From Candidatus Dojkabacteria bacterium (lineage in GTDB: Bacteria; Patescibacteriota; Dojkabacteria; B142; OLB20): a stretch of 7,150 nucleotides of DNA. This document shows positions 1 to 6,173 of this stretch, piece by piece. The DNA lies in assembly GCA_020429485.1 (NCBI GenBank), contig JAGQLK010000056.1, forward strand, positions 1 through 7,150. The letters run 5' to 3'. Under the pieces are notes generated by a model. That model was not told where the DNA came from, ran no database searches, and saw only the letters and a program-made list of their open reading frames with translations. Both the position numbers and the translations under genes were made by a program. Numbering within the stretch: position 1 is the stretch's first letter; each line of letters starts with the position of its first letter.

Positions 1-378
1 TTAGCTTCCCTTTCTAATTGGACGCCACTAAATACCCTACTGTTAATAGTTTTCATAATTATTTTTATCATTGCTATTCATAACAGAATTAGAACACAGC
101 GCAATTGGGGCATACTAGCAAGTAAAAATAAACCTCATTCTAATAGCATTACCAGAATATTTAATACAGATAAGAAACTAACTGATACCTTAGTAAGCTA
201 TAAGAATATGAAATTTGGATTCCCCGAGAACCCTAAAGGCGAGTATCAATTTGAAATAACCACAGATGAATATGATCTAGCAAAAACTCAGAAAGCAGGG
301 AAAGTTTCTAAACAAAGAATAAGTATTAGCAATCAGGGGTTGAATAAACGGAATATAATAAAGTTGAAACAGGAGTAA
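1..378 (+). CDS. C-terminal part of a membrane protein (5' end outside window)
   Basis: Frame 1 is open from the first base to a TAA at 376-378, giving 125 visible residues; the start lies upstream of the window. Visible residues about 10-28 are a strongly hydrophobic stretch (LNTLLLIVFIIIFIIAI), followed at once by basic residues (HNRIRTQR). By the positive-inside rule this suggests a last transmembrane helix with a cytoplasmic C-terminus. The remaining roughly 95 residues are polar and rich in Lys, Asn, Ser and Thr, with no domain I recognise. The gene converges on dnaB with a 4 bp gap and no clear terminator between them. The missing N-terminal part probably holds the functional domain, possibly outside the membrane, so I assign no function. 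I am fairly sure that it is coding, because 125 open codons in such AT-rich DNA are unlikely by chance. Confidence 0.72.
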   Translation, partial: LASLSNWTPLNTLLLIVFIIIFIIAIHNRIRTQRNWGILASKNKPHSNSITRIFNTDKKLTDTLVSYKNMKFGFPENPKGEYQFEITTDEYDLAKTQKAGKVSKQRISISNQGLNKRNIIKLKQE

Positions 379-382
379 CTAA

Positions 383-1696
383 CTATCTTGTCCTATCAAT
401 TTCTCTAAATCTAGCCTGATCTTTAACAAAGAATAGCTCTATTTCTCCAGTTGGACCATTTCTATGTTTAGCAACATGAAGCATTCTGTTTTGATTATCT
501 TCTTCATCGTCTTGCATTCTACTCAAGAAAACTACTACATCAGCGTCTTGTTCAATAGAACCAGAGTCTCTAAGATCTGATAGTTGAGGAATACCATCTG
601 CACGCTGTTCTACTGCTCTACTCAACTGCGCTAGTGAAAGTACAGGCACATCAAGCTCTCTAGCTAATCCTTTTAACATCCTAGATATTTCGGACACTTC
701 CTGTACCCTACTCTCTTGGGCTCTTCCAGTAATAAGCTGCAGATAATCAATTACTATCATATCCAATCCTCTTTCTACCTTTAGCTTCCTAGCTTTTGTC
801 CTTAATTCCATAATTCCTATACCTGGAGTGTCATCAATATACAGATTTGCTTCGGATAAAATCCCCATCGCATCTGATAATTTTGCAAAAGCGTCTTCTT
901 TGATTCTACCCATTCTTAGATCCCATAGGCCTATACCTACTTGCATAGATAGTAACCTGTCCATTAACTGAGCATTTGACATTTCCAGAGAAAAGATAGC
1001 AACTGATTTCCCCTCATTTACAGCTGCATGCCTAGCTACATCTAATGAGAAAGCTGTTTTACCAACGGAAGGCCTAGCAGCTAAAATTATCAAATCTGAC
1101 TTCTGCATGCCTCCTAACAAACTATCTAGATAAGGAAAACCTGTAGGCACTCCTTTAAGCTTTCCAGGATCTTTATTTAGCTCCTCCGCTCTTTCATATG
1201 CTTCTTCAAGTAGCTGAGCAACATGGACAAAATCATTATCAGAACTCGATTCAGCAATCGTAAGCAAATCTCGCTCTGCTCTATCCAATAAAACATCAAT
1301 TTCCTCATCTTCCTGATATGCCATTTCATCTATCTTTGCAGAAAGTGAAATCATCTTCCTCCTTGTACTTGCTTCCGTAATCATCTTACCGTATTCCTCT
1401 ACATGAGCTGCGGTTGGAACTTGTGCTACTAATTCGGACAATGTTTTATTCCCCCCTATCTCCGTAAGCTTCTTTTTCTTTTTCAATACTGATGTAAGCG
1501 TTAGAACATCAATAGGCTTTCTCTGTGTATATAACTCCATTATTGCTTGGAAAATATGTTGATGCTCTCTCACGTAGAAATGCTCCGGAACCAAAAATTC
1601 CGCCACTTTATAAATTGCGTCTTCGTCGATCAAAATAGCCCCTAAAACCGATTTCTCAGCTTCTTCATTTCTAGGGGGTAATTTTAGATCTGCCAT
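383..1696 (-). CDS. dnaB: Replicative DNA helicase DnaB
   Basis: This is the hexameric ATP-dependent 5'-3' helicase that unwinds DNA at the replication fork and works with primase DnaG. The 437 residues are slightly short of, but normal for, the family. The N-terminal domain (about 1-100) opens with the typical LPPRNEEAEKSVLGAIL. The RecA-like domain (about 180-437) shows Walker A ARPSVGKT (207-214), the catalytic Glu in FSLEMS (E238), Walker B IVIDYLQLI (D317), the H3 motif QLSRAVEQR (357-365), the H4 motif LSDLRDSGSIEQDADVV (372-388), and the arginine-finger region KHRNGPTG (K410, R412). There is no intein and no missing key residue. The start codon overlaps the TAA of the upstream MBL-fold gene as TAATG, with no Shine-Dalgarno sequence visible, so translational coupling is likely. 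A run of five lysines (73-77) lies in the N-terminal domain. The stop is TAG. The gene has no promoter of its own that I can see and is probably transcribed from beyond 2262. Confidence 0.97.
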   Translation of the reverse strand: MADLKLPPRNEEAEKSVLGAILIDEDAIYKVAEFLVPEHFYVREHQHIFQAIMELYTQRKPIDVLTLTSVLKKKKKLTEIGGNKTLSELVAQVPTAAHVEEYGKMITEASTRRKMISLSAKIDEMAYQEDEEIDVLLDRAERDLLTIAESSSDNDFVHVAQLLEEAYERAEELNKDPGKLKGVPTGFPYLDSLLGGMQKSDLIILAARPSVGKTAFSLDVARHAAVNEGKSVAIFSLEMSNAQLMDRLLSMQVGIGLWDLRMGRIKEDAFAKLSDAMGILSEANLYIDDTPGIGIMELRTKARKLKVERGLDMIVIDYLQLITGRAQESRVQEVSEISRMLKGLARELDVPVLSLAQLSRAVEQRADGIPQLSDLRDSGSIEQDADVVVFLSRMQDDEEDNQNRMLHVAKHRNGPTGEIELFFVKDQARFREIDRTR

Positions 1697-2262
1697 TATT
1701 TAAGATTTACTATAGTCATTACTGGATCATCTGAGTTCAAAGCTGCAGATGTAATTGTGAATTTACTAACTTCTTCATCCATTTTAAGCCCAAGCTCCTT
1801 GGCTAAATTAGCAACTTTTTCTTTATCAACCGCTAATGGAATCAAGAATTCCGGCTCTATTTCATTAACTAGATCTGAAACTTTCATGTCTTCTCTATTC
1901 TTCAAATCAATGAACAGTAAATGATTGATTCCCAAGAGATCTTTTACAACTTTATTTATCTTCTTCACTCTACTTGATAAATAAACTATTTTGATGCCAG
2001 AGATATCAACAGCAACAATGTCATTCTGTTCATCATTTTGAGTACTATTCACAAAGAATAGAACATCCTTAATTTCATATTCACCAGGTGAATTGACTAT
2101 ATCTACACCCTCGATAGTTTGATCATTACTAGAAACTGAAATAACAATATCTGCAGAACTCTTTTTTACAATCTTTTCTAGATCATCATTTTCATTAAGT
2201 ATCAATAATTTTACTTTGGAATTATCTAGAACAAGACTGTTACCAACTGTCTTAGCAATCAT
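1696..2262 (-). CDS. Degenerate MBL-fold (UlaG-like) protein without metal ligands
   Basis: The 188 residues match, from memory, the short UlaG-like metallo-beta-lactamase-fold proteins common in Patescibacteria. ADIVISVSSND (37-47) sits where relatives have ADIVLISHxHxDH. NSPGEYEIKDVLFF (57-70) matches the hallmark DGPGEYEVKGVFI. GIKIVYLSSR (89-98) replaces the G-hydrophobic-HLGDLG block, and IEPEFLIPLAVD (135-146) replaces IEPKIVIPMHY. The histidines and the HxHxDH aspartates that bind metal are absent in all these blocks, and H114 is the only histidine in the protein. It is therefore probably not a metallohydrolase and may instead bind a partner or nucleic acid; that is inference. No signal peptide or membrane helix is seen. 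It is the first gene of a unit with dnaB, joined by a TAATG overlap, which suggests a steady ratio to the helicase. The ATG at 2262 is the only reasonable start, since no ATG lies between it and the upstream in-frame stop at 2323-2325. Confidence 0.8.
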   Translation of the reverse strand: MIAKTVGNSLVLDNSKVKLLILNENDDLEKIVKKSSADIVISVSSNDQTIEGVDIVNSPGEYEIKDVLFFVNSTQNDEQNDIVAVDISGIKIVYLSSRVKKINKVVKDLLGINHLLFIDLKNREDMKVSDLVNEIEPEFLIPLAVDKEKVANLAKELGLKMDEEVSKFTITSAALNSDDPVMTIVNLK

Positions 2263-2298
2263 GAAATTAACTTTAAGAAATAAACTTGCTTGGATATT

Positions 2299-2327
2299 AA
2301 TATAACACCTCGTACTTTTATTTTAAA
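2299..2327 (-). promoter_or_regulatory. Candidate promoter of the MBL-dnaB unit
   Basis: On the minus strand there is an extended -10, TGTTATATT (2307-2299), with -10 hexamer TATATT (2304-2299). A -35-like TTTAAA (2327-2322) lies 17 nt upstream. Transcription would begin near 2292, giving a leader of about 30 nt before the ATG at 2262. The -35 and spacer lie inside the inverted repeat at 2313-2330. Perfect TATAAT boxes on the same strand at 2410-2405 and 2427-2422 are alternatives, but I see no good -35 for them. Confidence 0.4.
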
Positions 2328-2330
2328 GTA
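2313..2330. repeat. Inverted repeat TACTTT-6 nt-AAAGTA (possible operator)
   Basis: Two perfect 6 bp arms, TACTTT (2313-2318) and AAAGTA (2325-2330), flank a T-rich 6 nt spacer. The repeat overlaps the -35 and spacer of the candidate MBL-dnaB promoter, where a bound repressor would block polymerase. The same arms recur, fused into a palindrome, about 70 bp away at 2386-2397. AT-rich DNA makes such dyads fairly easy by chance. Confidence 0.35.
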
Positions 2331-2363
2331 TTTTACACATATTACTCAACATCATATACGCAC

Positions 2364-2423
2364 ATGATACGTATCGATAATTTAGTACTTTAAAGTATAA
2401 AATTATTATAATTATCGTATCAT
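2364..2423. repeat. Large imperfect dyad around a 12 bp palindrome
   Basis: The outer arms ATGATACG (2364-2371) and CGTATCAT (2416-2423) are perfect complements. Inner arms ATAAT (2377-2381) and ATTAT (2411-2415) continue the symmetry after a 5 nt bulge on the left side. Between the arms lies the perfect palindrome TACTTTAAAGTA (2386-2397), and the left arm itself contains the palindrome GATACGTATC (2366-2375). This could be a multi-site operator or a cruciform-prone element between the two divergent units. The symmetry is read directly; the role is inference. Confidence 0.45.
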
Positions 2424-2606
2424 TATACGGTGAATTGTGATTAAGAACTTACATATTTTTCCCAATTCTTATCAACATATTCTCCAAAAGATAAAGTACA
2501 CAACATAGAAAATGTTTTGCACACCTAATACATATCTCCAGAAGCCCCTCAATTAGGTTGATTAGGAACTATTTCTAATAAATATGAGAAAAATATGCCA
2601 ATTTCA

Positions 2607-2635
2607 TTGCGCATTAGTATTCTTACTGCTATAAT
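2607..2635 (+). promoter_or_regulatory. Promoter of the rpmE-prfA-prmC unit
   Basis: A consensus -10 TATAAT (2630-2635) is preceded by TGC, making an extended -10 (TGCTATAAT). Exactly 17 nt upstream is TTGCGC (2607-2612), a weak -35 that keeps the TTG. Transcription would start near 2642, leaving a leader of only about 17 nt before the rpmE ATG at 2659. That leader has no Shine-Dalgarno sequence. This is the best sigma-70-type promoter in the window. Confidence 0.75.
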
Positions 2636-2658
2636 AGAATCCGTTTCAAATTAACAGT

Positions 2659-2979
2659 ATGAAGAAGGGAATTCACCCAAAATTATATAAAAATGCTAAA
2701 GTAACTGATTTATCAACCGGTAAATCTTTCACCCTAGCAAGCACAAAGGAAGAAATTACGCTTGAGGTTACTAACCTTACTCATCCTTTCTATACTGGCA
2801 AGCACAGAATAGTTGACACAGAAAATCTTGTTAAGAAATTCGAGAACAAGAGAAAAAGTGCTGATAAGACTAAAATCAATAAAAAGAAAGAAAAGGCACA
2901 AAGAAGGTCAGCTAAAACCACAAAGTTAGAAGGTAAACAGAAACTTACCCTAAAAGATATGCTTAAACAAATGGGTTAA
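2659..2979 (+). CDS. rpmE: Ribosomal protein bL31, cysteine-free, with basic C-terminal tail
   Basis: bL31 belongs to the large ribosomal subunit and helps bridge the two subunits. The start MKKGIHPKLY and the signature THPFYTGKHRIVDTENLVKKF (41-61) identify the family clearly. All four zinc-binding cysteines of the classical C+ form are gone; there is no cysteine in the protein, so it is a C- (zinc-independent) type. The core ends near residue 66. It is followed by about 40 Lys/Arg-rich residues ending LTLKDMLKQMG, which makes 106 residues against roughly 65-90 in most bacteria. Such basic tails usually contact rRNA. The gene is first in the unit, right behind a strong promoter with a very short leader and no Shine-Dalgarno. 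The gap to prfA is 42 bp and holds a possible hairpin. Confidence 0.93.
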   Translation: MKKGIHPKLYKNAKVTDLSTGKSFTLASTKEEITLEVTNLTHPFYTGKHRIVDTENLVKKFENKRKSADKTKINKKKEKAQRRSAKTTKLEGKQKLTLKDMLKQMG

Positions 2980-2999
2980 CCCCATTAAGCTTATTCTCC
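2961..2999 (+). terminator. Possible attenuating hairpin between rpmE and prfA
   Basis: GCTTAA (2961-2966) pairs with TTAAGC (2985-2990), and inside it TGGG (2972-2975) pairs with CCCA (2981-2984) around the loop TTAAC. A 5 nt bulge (2967-2971) lies on the left side. The structure spans the rpmE stop codon and is followed by the pyrimidine-rich TTATTCTCC, not a clean U-run. It may be a leaky terminator or an RNA-processing or stability element that lowers prfA-prmC output relative to bL31. A complete terminator is unlikely, because no separate prfA promoter is visible. Confidence 0.3.
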
Positions 3000-3021
3000 T
3001 CTTAACAGTTCATACACAAGA

Positions 3022-4080
3022 ATGTTAGATAAAACTACAACCATAATCGAGGAATATACAAGTTTAAGCGATAAGCTATCTGATCCAAATGTTATAAATA
3101 ATCAAGAAGAGTTTAAAAGGATTTCTGTTAAACACAGTAAGTTAACACCTATCTACGAAAAAGCCGTGGAATACGGAAAATTATCCCAAGATATCACTGA
3201 TGCAAAGGAACTGCTAGAAATAGAAGAAGATGCTGATATGAAAGAGTTCTACAATTCAGAGATCAACCAAAACGAAGAGAAATTAGAAACCCTAGCAGAA
3301 GAAATAACAGATCTATTGAATCCAGCAAATGAAGACGATGACAGAAATGCAATAGTCGAAATAAGGGCAGGTACAGGAGGTGATGAAGCTGCTCTATTTG
3401 CTAGTGACTTATATAGAATGTATCTCAGGTATGCAGAAGCGAACGGTTGGAAGATTGAAACATTAAGCACTAATCAGACTGGTAATGGTGGCTTTAAAGA
3501 AATTATACTCCAACTATCGGGAGACAATGCATATGGAGAGCTTAAGTTTGAAAGTGGTGTCCACCGTGTCCAAAGAGTCCCAGCGACAGAGTCTTCTGGA
3601 AGAATTCATACCTCGGCAGTATCTGTAGTTGTATTACCAGAGGTTGATGATGTAGAAGTAGATATTAAAGATGAGGATTTAAGAATTGATGTATACCGCT
3701 CAAGTGGACCTGGAGGACAATCTGTTAATACAACTGACTCAGCAGTACGAATCACCCATATCCCTACTGGAATAGTAGTTAGCTGCCAAGATGAAAAGTC
3801 TCAGCACAAGAACAAAGCAAGAGCTCTTTCTGTACTTAAAAGTAGACTATATGAGATGGAGAGAGAAAAGCAAGCAGAGGAAGAATCAGAAATGCGCCAA
3901 TCCTCTATCAAAGGCGGTGATAGATCAGCTAAGATCAGAACATACAATTATCCACAGAGTCGTGTAACAGATCATAGAATTAAGGTAAGCTGGCACAATC
4001 TAGCTGATATACTAAATGGAGACCTTAAGACAATAATAGAAGAAACTCGAAAAGGTATCAAAGACTCGAATGTTACATAA
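3022..4080 (+). CDS. prfA: Peptide chain release factor 1 (RF1)
   Basis: RF1 recognises UAA and UAG in the ribosomal A site and triggers release of the finished protein. The 352 residues are close to the usual 360. The N-terminal helical domain (about 1-105) is followed by the anti-codon-reading domain with the tripeptide P187-A188-T189 in RVPATESSGRIHTS. That is the RF1 type of PxT; RF2 would have SPF. The catalytic loop SSGPGGQSVN carries the GGQ at 231-233, whose Gln is the methylation target of PrmC. HKNKARALSVLKSRLYE (262-278) and the C-terminal SAKIRTYNYPQSRVTDHR (302-319) are family-typical. The start is the ATG at 3022, 42 bp after rpmE, with no Shine-Dalgarno. The stop overlaps the prmC start as TAATG. 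Stop usage in this window (only TAA and TAG) fits RF1 as the main release factor, but RF2 cannot be judged from here. Confidence 0.97.
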   Translation: MLDKTTTIIEEYTSLSDKLSDPNVINNQEEFKRISVKHSKLTPIYEKAVEYGKLSQDITDAKELLEIEEDADMKEFYNSEINQNEEKLETLAEEITDLLNPANEDDDRNAIVEIRAGTGGDEAALFASDLYRMYLRYAEANGWKIETLSTNQTGNGGFKEIILQLSGDNAYGELKFESGVHRVQRVPATESSGRIHTSAVSVVVLPEVDDVEVDIKDEDLRIDVYRSSGPGGQSVNTTDSAVRITHIPTGIVVSCQDEKSQHKNKARALSVLKSRLYEMEREKQAEEESEMRQSSIKGGDRSAKIRTYNYPQSRVTDHRIKVSWHNLADILNGDLKTIIEETRKGIKDSNVT

Positions 4081-4925
4081 TGGACATAAGAGAAGCGCTT
4101 AGCAAAGCCGCTGAGTATCTGATAGAAATTACAGATTCCCCTATATTAGAAGCCGAATTACTACTAGCCTACTCTTTAGAGGTAGACAAATACGAACTAA
4201 TTACCAAGAGTAACAGAATTCTAACAGACAAAGAATTTGATCATTTCTGGCAACTAATAAAAGATAGAAAATCCGGTAAACCAGTAGCTTATATTCTCGA
4301 AAGAAAAGAATTCTTTGGACTAGATTTCATTGTTACCAAAGACGTATTGATCCCCAGACCCGAAACAGAAATATTAATTGAGTTATCTATAGAATATATT
4401 GAGAAGCATAAAGCTAAGTCTTTACTTGATCTTGGAACTGGTTCTGGTTGTATACCTATCACCTTGCTATATAAAACGGAGCTCGAACAAGCCAGAGCTG
4501 TTGATATTTCTAACGAAGCAATAGAGATAGCGCAACGAAATGCTAAATCTCTTTTACCAATACAGAAGCAAAACCGCATAGGTTTTCAGAAAGGAGATAT
4601 ACTCAATTATAATGATGATACTACTTATGATCTAATCACTTCTAATCCACCATACATCCCTTCTAAAGAGCTAGCTGACTTACCTATCGATTTATCTTTT
4701 GAACCTAGAAGTGCTCTAGATGGCAAAGAAGATGGACTAACCTTCTACAGATATATTGCCCAAATACTTAAGAAGAATATGAAAAAAACTGGTGCTGCTT
4801 TTCTTGAAATACACTCTACTCTTGCAGAGCAATCAATTAAGATATTTAATGATAACGAGCTTCAATCTGAGCTTTATCTAGATTTAGCTAACAAGCCAAG
4901 AGTTATCAAAGTGACCTTCAAGTAA
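4080..4925 (+). CDS. prmC: Release factor glutamine N5-methyltransferase PrmC
   Basis: This enzyme uses S-adenosylmethionine to methylate the glutamine of the GGQ motif in release factors, which raises termination efficiency. The 281 residues are normal for the family. An N-terminal helical substrate-binding domain (about 1-75) ends near the conserved KPVAYILERKEFFG (67-80). The Rossmann methyltransferase domain carries IPRPETE (91-97), the SAM-binding loop LLDLGTGSGC (115-124), an acidic residue in VDIS (D142), and the catalytic NPPY (189-192), followed by EPRSALDGKEDGLTFYR (208-224), as expected for PrmC. Its ATG overlaps the prfA stop (TAATG), so the enzyme is co-translated with its substrate RF1. 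The gene ends 6 bp from the convergent protease gene. Confidence 0.96.
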   Translation: MDIREALSKAAEYLIEITDSPILEAELLLAYSLEVDKYELITKSNRILTDKEFDHFWQLIKDRKSGKPVAYILERKEFFGLDFIVTKDVLIPRPETEILIELSIEYIEKHKAKSLLDLGTGSGCIPITLLYKTELEQARAVDISNEAIEIAQRNAKSLLPIQKQNRIGFQKGDILNYNDDTTYDLITSNPPYIPSKELADLPIDLSFEPRSALDGKEDGLTFYRYIAQILKKNMKKTGAAFLEIHSTLAEQSIKIFNDNELQSELYLDLANKPRVIKVTFK

Positions 4926-4946
4926 TACAAATTATTTAAGTATTTC
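4916..4946 (+). terminator. Weak AT-rich hairpin at the prmC/protease convergence
   Basis: On the plus strand CTT-AAGTAAT (4916-4926, with C4919 bulged) pairs with ATTATTTAAG (4931-4940) around the loop ACAA, using one G-U pair. It is followed by TATTTCT. The structure spans the stop codons of both convergent genes. It is nearly all A-U and lacks a strong U-run, so termination would be inefficient. It is poorer on the minus strand because the G-U pair becomes an A-C mismatch. Confidence 0.25.
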
Positions 4947-6173
4947 TAAAGCTTTTTGATCTTGTTCGTCCCTATCCTCGATTTCTACATCTGGATGAAT
5001 AGGATCTTCGCTACTAATGTTTGTCCCCTTCGGTGTTAACCATTTTTGGAATACCACTTGTAAGGTTGAACCATCAGAAAGTGAAATTAATCTTTGCTCT
5101 ACTCCCTTACCCACTGTTGGCATACCAATAATTTGGCCTCTATTATGATCCTGAATTGCCCCTGCGAATATTTCTGATGCAGATGCGCTTCCTTCATTTA
5201 CAATTACTACAATTGGTATATCAGTTAGTTTTCCAGTCCTACTTACTTCATAAACTTCCCTATTTCCAAATTTGTCTTCTTCCATAAATGTAATCTCACC
5301 TTTCTCTAAGAATTCTCCCAATACATATTCAACAGCTGCAACATATCCACCTGGATTATTTCTCAAATCAATAACTATACCATTTGGATCAGCAGCTAAT
5401 GTCTGCTCTACTACACCATCCCACTGTCTATTAAATGCCTCAACACTCTCTTCTGTAAACTTATAGATCTTAATTTCTACTATTCCATCTTCTAACTCTG
5501 AGAAAACAATATTATCGAGATCTATTTTTCCTCTTGTGATATTTACTTCAAATTGGCTAGAGTCAGATGGTCTGTAAATTGTCAATGCAACTTCAGTACC
5601 TGCCTCACCTCTAATAGTAGCTGCCGCTTCGTATACATTTACCCCGGAAATATCTTCACCATCAACTTCTAAAATAATGTCATTTGGCTGCAGACCAGCC
5701 TTCTCTGCAGGTGAGCCGTCTAATGGACTTTCAACAGCCACATAATCTCCATCTTGCTTAAGTGTAGCACCTATTCCTTCGAATTCTCCTTTATTAGAAC
5801 TAAAATATTCTTCAGTTTCTTGTGGATCAAGAAAAGTAGTGTATCTATCATCTAACCCGTCTACTAAACCTTTAGCTGCACCATAAAGCAATTGCTGCCC
5901 ATCAATATCAGGTTCAATATATTCCTCCTCAAGCTTTCTCCATACTTCCCAAAGAATATTAACATCAACCTCATTATAGCTCTCTTTAAGATCGCCATTT
6001 ACAATATAATCAGGCCTTGAGCTATCTTTATTAGTAACTATCTGTTCTAGGTCTATCTTACCTACAAAAAATCCAACTAAAAATACTCCAATAAATACAA
6101 TAAACCAAAGTAAAAGCTTCGGTAATGTATTGTTAGAACTTGGAGTTGTCTCTTTAATGTTACTAGCTCTCAT
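4932..6173 (-). CDS. S41 carboxy-terminal processing protease (CtpA/CtpB type)
   Basis: This is a membrane-anchored serine protease of the S41 (Ctp/Prc) family that trims or degrades proteins outside the cytoplasmic membrane. Residues about 19-38 form one hydrophobic helix (LKLLLWFIVFIGVFLVGFFVG region) after a short N-terminal arm, so it is an N-terminal anchor with the body outside. The PDZ domain (about 128-200) contains GEFEGIGATL and GSPAEKAGLQPNDIILEVDG. The catalytic core has VIDLRNNPGGY (267-277), Ser331 in NEGSASASEIFAG, Lys356 in TVGKG, and Gln360. The spacing Ser+25=Lys and Lys+4=Gln equals that of the Bacillus CtpB Ser-Lys-Gln triad. The 413 residues end right after the protease domain, without the C-terminal peptidoglycan-binding domain of some homologues. 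The ATG overlaps the end of the upstream gene by 11 nt, so the two are probably co-expressed. Its substrate is unknown. Confidence 0.95.
   Translation of the reverse strand: MRASNIKETTPSSNNTLPKLLLWFIVFIGVFLVGFFVGKIDLEQIVTNKDSSRPDYIVNGDLKESYNEVDVNILWEVWRKLEEEYIEPDIDGQQLLYGAAKGLVDGLDDRYTTFLDPQETEEYFSSNKGEFEGIGATLKQDGDYVAVESPLDGSPAEKAGLQPNDIILEVDGEDISGVNVYEAAATIRGEAGTEVALTIYRPSDSSQFEVNITRGKIDLDNIVFSELEDGIVEIKIYKFTEESVEAFNRQWDGVVEQTLAADPNGIVIDLRNNPGGYVAAVEYVLGEFLEKGEITFMEEDKFGNREVYEVSRTGKLTDIPIVVIVNEGSASASEIFAGAIQDHNRGQIIGMPTVGKGVEQRLISLSDGSTLQVVFQKWLTPKGTNISSEDPIHPDVEIEDRDEQDQKALEILK

Larger units (their letters stand above)
2263..2658. other. Divergent intergenic regulatory region
   Basis: This 396 bp gap separates the leftward MBL-dnaB unit from the rightward rpmE-prfA-prmC unit. 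It is very AT-rich and holds no convincing gene; the short frame from ATG at 2584 (16 codons) runs over the rpmE -10 box and is not credible. It contains promoter candidates for both directions and a group of dyad-symmetric motifs, listed separately. Near 2524-2566 there is also CCTAAT followed by two ATTAGG copies, and AACAT/ATGTT (2502-2516) can form a 5 bp stem; neither has a clear meaning. No tRNA, riboswitch or terminator could be recognised. Confidence 0.8.

Noticed and set aside
371..394. Bidirectional terminator between the membrane protein and dnaB (AGGA at 371-374, TCCT at 391-394).
   Set aside because: The stem is only 4 bp and there is no U-run on either strand.
2331..2523. Possible replication origin beside dnaB: TTATCAACA (2469-2477) is one mismatch from the DnaA box, with weaker look-alikes near 2332, 2436 and 2515.
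   Set aside because: Only one near-match occurs in very AT-rich DNA, the others differ at two positions, and there is no dnaA, dnaN or rpmH nearby. GC skew over the genome would be needed.
2584..2634. 16-codon frame starting ATG AGA AAA upstream of rpmE, a possible leader peptide.
   Set aside because: It runs through the -35 and -10 of the rpmE promoter, so it would not be part of the rpmE transcript.
3249..3470. 73-codon open frame on the minus strand.
   Set aside because: It is antisense to the well-supported prfA coding sequence.
4289..4579. 96-codon open frame on the minus strand.
   Set aside because: It is antisense to the prmC motif region (RPETE, DLGTGSGC) and has no recognisable protein features.
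383..4925. Alternative genetic code with UGA read as glycine, as in some Patescibacteria.
   Set aside because: All reading frames reach full family length without any in-frame TGA; the lack of TGA stops alone is weak evidence in eight AT-rich genes.
5272..5466. 64-codon open frame on the plus strand.
   Set aside because: It is antisense to the protease core and has no independent support.
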